From CF-96 sp028287605 (lineage in GTDB: Bacteria; Chloroflexota; Dormibacteria; Aeolococcales; Aeolococcaceae), in the NCBI GenBank assembly GCA_034666465.1, contig JAXDLT010000140.1, positions 1-8,775 of the forward strand: a DNA stretch of 8,775 nt, read 5' to 3'. The notes beneath the pieces were generated by a model. That model saw only the letters and a list, made by a program, of their open reading frames with translations, did not search any database and was not told the DNA's origin. Positions 6,059 through 8,775 of the stretch are shown one piece after another (the stretch's first letter is position 1; each line of letters starts with the position of its first letter). Made by a program: the position numbers and the translations under genes.

Positions 6059-6453
6059 CCGAGCAGGCGGCGCCGGGCCCGGTGAGCGCGTCCGGCAGCA
6101 GCCGGGTCGACAAGCCCTGGGGCTACGAGCTGCGCTGGGCGATCACCGACCGCTACCTCGGCAAGGTGATCCACGTCGACGCCGGGCGGAAGCTGAGCCT
6201 GCAGTACCACGTGCAGAAGGACGAGGCGATCCTCGTCCTCCGCGGTGAGCTCGACCTCGTCCTCGAGGACGGCGAGGGCGAGCTGGTGACCCATCGCATG
6301 GGCGAGGGGATGAGCGCGCGCGTCCGTCCCGGGCGCCGCCACCGCTTCGTGGCGGTCAGCGACGTCGACCTCGTCGAGGTCTCCTCGCCCGAGATCGACG
6401 ACGTGGTGCGGCTCTCCGACGACTACGGCCGGGCGGGCACCAGCGAGGCGTGA
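6055..6453 (+). CDS. Stand-alone phosphomannose-isomerase-type cupin
   Basis: This 132-residue protein is a single cupin resembling the C-terminal mannose-6-phosphate isomerase domain of bifunctional ManC. It should interconvert fructose-6-phosphate and mannose-6-phosphate, or bind a related sugar phosphate. KPWGYE (20-25) matches the domain's RPWGxYE opening. KLSLQYHVQKDEAILVLRGE (46-65) carries three metal ligands, Gln50, His52 and Glu57, and His96 in PGRRHRF is the fourth. EIDDVVRLSDDYGR (113-126) matches the DDIxRxxDxYGR end. The N-terminal 18 residues are a short linker. The TTG start overlaps the mutase stop (TTGA); a longer in-frame opening upstream is a shadow of the mutase gene. The stop overlaps the next start (GTGA). 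The metal ligands are intact, so it is probably active; a regulatory sugar-binding role is the alternative. Confidence 0.87.
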   Translation: MTEQAAPGPVSASGSSRVDKPWGYELRWAITDRYLGKVIHVDAGRKLSLQYHVQKDEAILVLRGELDLVLEDGEGELVTHRMGEGMSARVRPGRRHRFVAVSDVDLVEVSSPEIDDVVRLSDDYGRAGTSEA

Positions 6454-7433
6454 GCCCGCTGCCCCGTCCGAGCGCCTTCGCACGGGCATCCGTGGAGCTC
6501 AGGGGACCGGCGCCGGGCGCCCCCGGGGAGGTCACCGACCCCGGCGCCGCCACGGGCGAGGTCGAGCCCGCCGCCGTCGAGCCGCCCCGATCGCCGCCCC
6601 GCACCGGCCACGCCTTCTACGCCGAGGAGGCGCGGCGGGCGCTGGGCATCGTCCGGGAGATCCGCGCGGTCACCATCGCGCGGGTGCCGGCGCCGCTCTT
6701 CCACGGCGCGGTGGGCGCGGCGGTGGCGCTCACCGCGGTGCTGGTCCGGCCCCAGAGCACCGGCTGGGTGGTCAGCCTCGGCCTCGACCTCGCCCTGGTG
6801 GTGCTCACCGCGCTCGCGATCATCCACTACGACCTCGTGCTCTGCCCCGAGGCGACCCGCCCCGGGGCCGACACCTTCATCCTCCCCGTGGCCGCGGTGA
6901 TCTCGCTCGCGGTCTCGCTGGCGGGGAGCGGCGACGCCCGCACCAACGCCCTGGCCGTACTCGTCGGCACCGCGGTGATCGCCGGCGCCCCCCATCTCGC
7001 CGCGGTGCGCGCCGCCGGCCGGGAGACCCCGGCGGGGCGCCAGCTGCGCGAGATCGCCACGGTGCTGGTGTGCGTGCCCGCGGTGCTCGCCGGCGCCAGC
7101 CCGGGGCTCTCCTGGTGGGTGCGCGGCATCGTGGTGCTGCTGGGGACCACCGCGACCGCATACGACGCGATGCGGGCCAAGGGCGTGCCCTGGGGGCGCA
7201 CGGCCCTGGCCGCGCTGGCGGTGGGCGTGATCACCGCGGTCACCGCCGCCGTCGCCGGTGGCCTCTTCGGCCAGGCCGCCACCGCGGTCTCGCTGCTGCT
7301 GCTCTGGTACGGGCTGCGCGGCCTGCTCGGCGGCGCCTCGGCGGGACGGCTGGGGAGGGGGCCACTGCTCGAGTACGGCGCCTTCATCGTCCTCGCCGGG
7401 CTGGTCTTCGGGGTGGCCGCCGCCGGGCGATAG
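6450..7433 (+). CDS. Multi-pass membrane protein of unknown function
   Basis: Counted from GTG 6450 the protein has 327 residues. The first 60 are Pro/Ala/Glu-rich and probably disordered in the cytoplasm. A short charged helix follows (FYAEEARRALGIVREIRAV, 56-74). Then come eight or nine hydrophobic segments at about 82-99, 106-126, 143-159, 166-186, 202-218, 224-240, 251-270, 272-293 and 306-325, with short loops. No catalytic motif, glycosyltransferase loop or transporter signature is recognisable. The GTG start overlaps the cupin stop (GTGA), so it is translated with the mannose-phosphate genes, which suggests an envelope or glycan-related role; that link rests on position only. The N-terminal tail could be shorter if a later GTG is used. 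The gene is real by codon use, overlap and clear membrane pattern; function is unknown. Confidence 0.82.
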   Translation: MSPLPRPSAFARASVELRGPAPGAPGEVTDPGAATGEVEPAAVEPPRSPPRTGHAFYAEEARRALGIVREIRAVTIARVPAPLFHGAVGAAVALTAVLVRPQSTGWVVSLGLDLALVVLTALAIIHYDLVLCPEATRPGADTFILPVAAVISLAVSLAGSGDARTNALAVLVGTAVIAGAPHLAAVRAAGRETPAGRQLREIATVLVCVPAVLAGASPGLSWWVRGIVVLLGTTATAYDAMRAKGVPWGRTALAALAVGVITAVTAAVAGGLFGQAATAVSLLLLWYGLRGLLGGASAGRLGRGPLLEYGAFIVLAGLVFGVAAAGR

Positions 7434-7549
7434 CCGGCCTGGCGCGCGTGGCCCGGGACGTCTCGCGACGTGCTGCACACAACTCTTTACCGAGAGGCGT
7501 CGGGGCCTTCATGGGGTGGGACGCACGATTTCTTGCGGTCCCGCCGATG

Positions 7550-7556
7550 AGAAGGA
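7550..7556 (+). promoter_or_regulatory. Shine-Dalgarno of the sigma factor gene
   Basis: AGAAGGA ends 10 bases before GTG 7567. It selects this start over an in-frame GTG at 7516, which has no purine-rich site and would add 17 residues outside the usual ECF fold. Confidence 0.55.
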
Positions 7557-7566
7557 ATGCGCAAGA

Positions 7567-8145
7567 GTGGTCTCCGACACCCTCGTTGAACTCGACGACC
7601 AGGCCCTGGTCGACGCCTTCCGGCACGGCGGCGTCTGGGCCTTCGAGGAGCTCTACCGCCGCCACCGCCCGCTGGTGGTGCGGCGGCTGACCCGGCTGTG
7701 TGGCAACGAGGCGGTCGCCGAGGAGCTGGCGCAGGAGACCTTCCTCCGCGCCGCCCAGCGCATCGGCATCGAGGGCGACCTCAAGTTCCGCGCATGGGTG
7801 CTGCGCATCGGCACCAACCTCGCCATCGACCACATCCGCGCCCTGCGCCGCCAGCCGGCGCTGTCGATCGACGACATGGTCCACGTGAAGCCCGCCGCCG
7901 GCACCGCCTCGGTGATCGACACCGAGCAGCACGTCGAGCAGCGCGAGGATGCGCGCTTCGTCGTCTCGGTGCTCGACCGTCTCAACCCGCGGCACCGGCA
8001 GGTGCTGGTGCTCCGCGAGATCGAGGGCCTCGACTACCGCTCCATCGCCGACCGCCTGGGCGTCTCCTGCTCGGCGATCGAGACCCTGCTGTTCCGCGCC
8101 CGCGGACGCTTCCGCGAGGAGTACGCCAAGGCGATGGCCGCCTGA
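7567..8145 (+). CDS. RNA polymerase sigma factor, ECF type (sigma-70 family)
   Basis: This 192-residue sigma factor directs RNA polymerase to a stress- or signal-specific promoter set. Region 2 (about 25-96) runs from FEELYRRHRPLVVRRL through AEELAQETFLRA (the core-binding, -10 region) to FRAWVLRIGTNLAIDHIRALRR. A linker of about 35 residues follows. Region 4 (about 132-185) holds DRLNPRHRQVLVLREIEGLDYRSIADRLG and a helix-turn-helix ending SAIETLLFRARGRFR, which would read the -35. Length and order fit a minimal ECF factor with no C-terminal extension. A gap of 133 bases separates it from the membrane protein gene, so it is probably transcribed independently; the only A+T-richer stretch is near 7477-7490. 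I see no zinc-binding anti-sigma gene beside it; the next gene encodes a 34-residue membrane peptide. Confidence 0.93.
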   Translation: MVSDTLVELDDQALVDAFRHGGVWAFEELYRRHRPLVVRRLTRLCGNEAVAEELAQETFLRAAQRIGIEGDLKFRAWVLRIGTNLAIDHIRALRRQPALSIDDMVHVKPAAGTASVIDTEQHVEQREDARFVVSVLDRLNPRHRQVLVLREIEGLDYRSIADRLGVSCSAIETLLFRARGRFREEYAKAMAA

Positions 8146-8167
8146 CCGTGACCGGTCCGTGCGGCTG

Positions 8168-8178
8168 GGCTGACAGCC
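8168..8178. repeat. Short inverted repeat before the small peptide gene
   Basis: GGCTG and CAGCC flank a single A. It is followed seven bases on by TACACT (8185-8190), a possible -10 for the peptide gene with a leader of about 26 bases. It may be an operator or chance; there is no T-run, so a terminator for the sigma gene is unlikely. Confidence 0.25.
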
Positions 8179-8210
8179 AAGCTGTACACTTTCGGCCCAC
8201 TGGGAATCAT

Positions 8211-8216
8211 GGAGGA
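8211..8216 (+). promoter_or_regulatory. Strong Shine-Dalgarno of the 34-residue peptide gene
   Basis: GGAGGA sits 6 bases before ATG 8223, close to the ideal arrangement. It is the main reason to believe so short a frame is translated. Confidence 0.7.
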
Positions 8217-8222
8217 CCTTTC

Positions 8223-8327
8223 ATGCTCGTCAAGCTGCTCGTGGCCGTCGGTCTGCTGACCGCCGGGCTCGGCGCCGCCGTGGTGCTGCCGGACGTCAAG
8301 CGCTACCTGGCGCTGCGGACGATGTAG
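8223..8327 (+). CDS. 34-residue single-pass membrane peptide, DUF6893-like
   Basis: This small frame encodes a peptide with Lys4, a hydrophobic helix (residues about 5-22, LLVAVGLLTAGLGAAVVL) and a basic tail, LPDVKRYLALRTM. The pattern of a short helix followed by LPxxRRYLxxRxM is what I recall for the DUF6893 family of small proteins in high-GC Gram-positives; their function is unknown. A GGAGGA site lies 6 bases upstream of ATG. It lies 77 bases after the sigma factor gene on the same strand, so it may share its transcript or use the TACACT hexamer at 8185. The stop is one base from the stop of the convergent WDG-repeat gene. It would sit in the cytoplasmic membrane with its basic end probably inside the cell. 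Family membership is from memory and needs a profile search. Confidence 0.75.
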   Translation: MLVKLLVAVGLLTAGLGAAVVLPDVKRYLALRTM

Positions 8328-8328
8328 C

Positions 8329-8775
8329 TCAGCTCCGCCGCCAGGCGGAGCCGTCCCACTCCCAGGCGTCCCGGTAGGCGCCCCGGCCGAGCGATCCTCC
8401 CACCAGCACCAGCCGCCCCTCCGGGGAGGCGAGCGGTGCGGTGATGCCGAAGGGCGCCACCACCGGGGGCGCGGAGTGGTGCTCGGTCCACGACCGGCCG
8501 TCCCATGACCACGTCCCCCCCGCGGGCCGTCCGTCGACGTCCAGGAACTCGCTCTCCACGAGCAGGGTGCGATTCGTCCCCGGGTCGTAGGCCAGCAGTG
8601 CGCTGAGCGGCTCGACCCTCACCTCGGTCGGCGGGGAGAGGCGCCGCCACCCGCTGCCGTCCCAGCTCCAGGTGCTGCCGCGGTTCTCCGGGTCGGGCTC
8701 GCCGACGCCGAGCACGCCGCCGTCCGGGGCGGCGGCGATCCAGCGCAGCGGCGGGGTCGCGGCGGCGGGATGGGA
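8329..8775 (-). CDS. WDG-repeat (kelch-like beta-propeller) protein, 5' end off the window
   Basis: Only the last 148 residues are visible; the frame is open through the right edge, so the start lies outside. A GTG at 8715 in the same frame is probably internal, because the sequence before it (PPLRWIAAAPDGG) reads like the strand preceding each repeat. Three copies of a W-x-W-D-G-x-x-W motif occur: TWSWDGSGWRRL (35-46), TWSWDGRSWTEH (88-99) and AWEWDGSAWRRS (137-148), spaced 53 and 49 residues apart. Between them are segments such as LLAYDPGTNRTLLVE and SPEGRLVLVGG, the usual kelch or galactose-oxidase-like blade strands. Such propellers are often secreted or surface proteins that bind ligands; the N-terminus that would show a signal peptide is missing. 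The protein ends directly after its last motif. No enzyme function can be assigned. Confidence 0.8.
   Translation of the reverse strand, partial: SHPAAATPPLRWIAAAPDGGVLGVGEPDPENRGSTWSWDGSGWRRLSPPTEVRVEPLSALLAYDPGTNRTLLVESEFLDVDGRPAGGTWSWDGRSWTEHHSAPPVVAPFGITAPLASPEGRLVLVGGSLGRGAYRDAWEWDGSAWRRS

Noticed and set aside
4534..6453. A 639-codon plus-strand open frame covering the mutase and cupin
   Set aside because: Its first part is the out-of-frame, Arg-rich reading of the mutase gene. Only its last 132 codons, from TTG 6055, form a real protein (the cupin).
7458..7471. Hairpin ACGTC-TCGC-GACGT after the membrane protein gene, as a terminator
   Set aside because: The stem is only 5 base pairs and no T-run follows on the plus strand.
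6423..7478. A 351-codon open frame antisense to the membrane protein gene
   Set aside because: Its product is Gly/Arg/His-rich without any domain; the plus strand shows regular membrane segments and a coupled start.

Overview
The window comes from a very GC-rich bacterium. Codon third positions are almost all G or C, 7 of the 11 starts seen here look to be GTG or TTG, and genes are packed with 4-base overlaps. The gene set (paired-CxxC zinc protein, ECF sigma factor, a 34-residue DUF6893-like peptide, WDG-repeat protein) would suit an actinomycete or a Chloroflexota/Dormibacterota-type soil bacterium. That assignment is inference; no rRNA or other firm phylogenetic marker is present. I see no tRNA, rRNA, CRISPR array, insertion sequence or phage gene.

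Layout. (1) Positions 1-605, minus strand: a two-gene unit, a zinc-ribbon protein (605 to 282) translationally coupled by ATGA to an unknown small protein with an Arg/Gly-rich tail that runs off the left edge. (2) Positions 606-777: divergent intergenic region with the only A+T-rich patch in this part. (3) Positions 778-3106, plus strand: metK (S-adenosylmethionine synthetase) followed after one base by a mannose-1-phosphate guanylyltransferase that starts with TTG. (4) Positions 3103-4511, minus strand: a small lipoprotein coupled by GTGA to a ROK-family sugar kinase. The kinase stop codon interlocks with the guanylyltransferase stop codon in one CTAG. (5) Positions 4595-7433, plus strand: phosphoglucomutase/phosphomannomutase, a stand-alone phosphomannose-isomerase-type cupin and a multi-pass membrane protein, joined by TTGA and GTGA overlaps. 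(6) Positions 7567-8327, plus strand: an ECF sigma factor and a 34-residue membrane peptide. (7) Positions 8329-8775, minus strand: the C-terminal part of a WDG-repeat (kelch-like) protein entering from the right edge.

How the genes fit together. The central theme is sugar-phosphate and nucleotide-sugar supply. The ROK kinase can phosphorylate glucose or mannose. The cupin resembles the isomerase domain that interconverts fructose-6-P and mannose-6-P. The mutase moves phosphate from C6 to C1, and the guanylyltransferase makes GDP-mannose. The guanylyltransferase lacks the C-terminal isomerase cupin often fused to this enzyme, and a separate gene encodes just such a domain, so the bifunctional enzyme appears here as two parts. 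The membrane protein locked to the cupin gene might work in glycan or envelope metabolism, but nothing in its sequence proves this.

The most unusual non-coding signals are a perfect 27-base palindrome inside the first gene (206-232) and a divergent pair of -10-like hexamers (4518-4523 and 4591-4596), each placed so that a GTG codon would sit at or next to the transcript's 5' end. I found no clearly new defence, mobile or toxin system.
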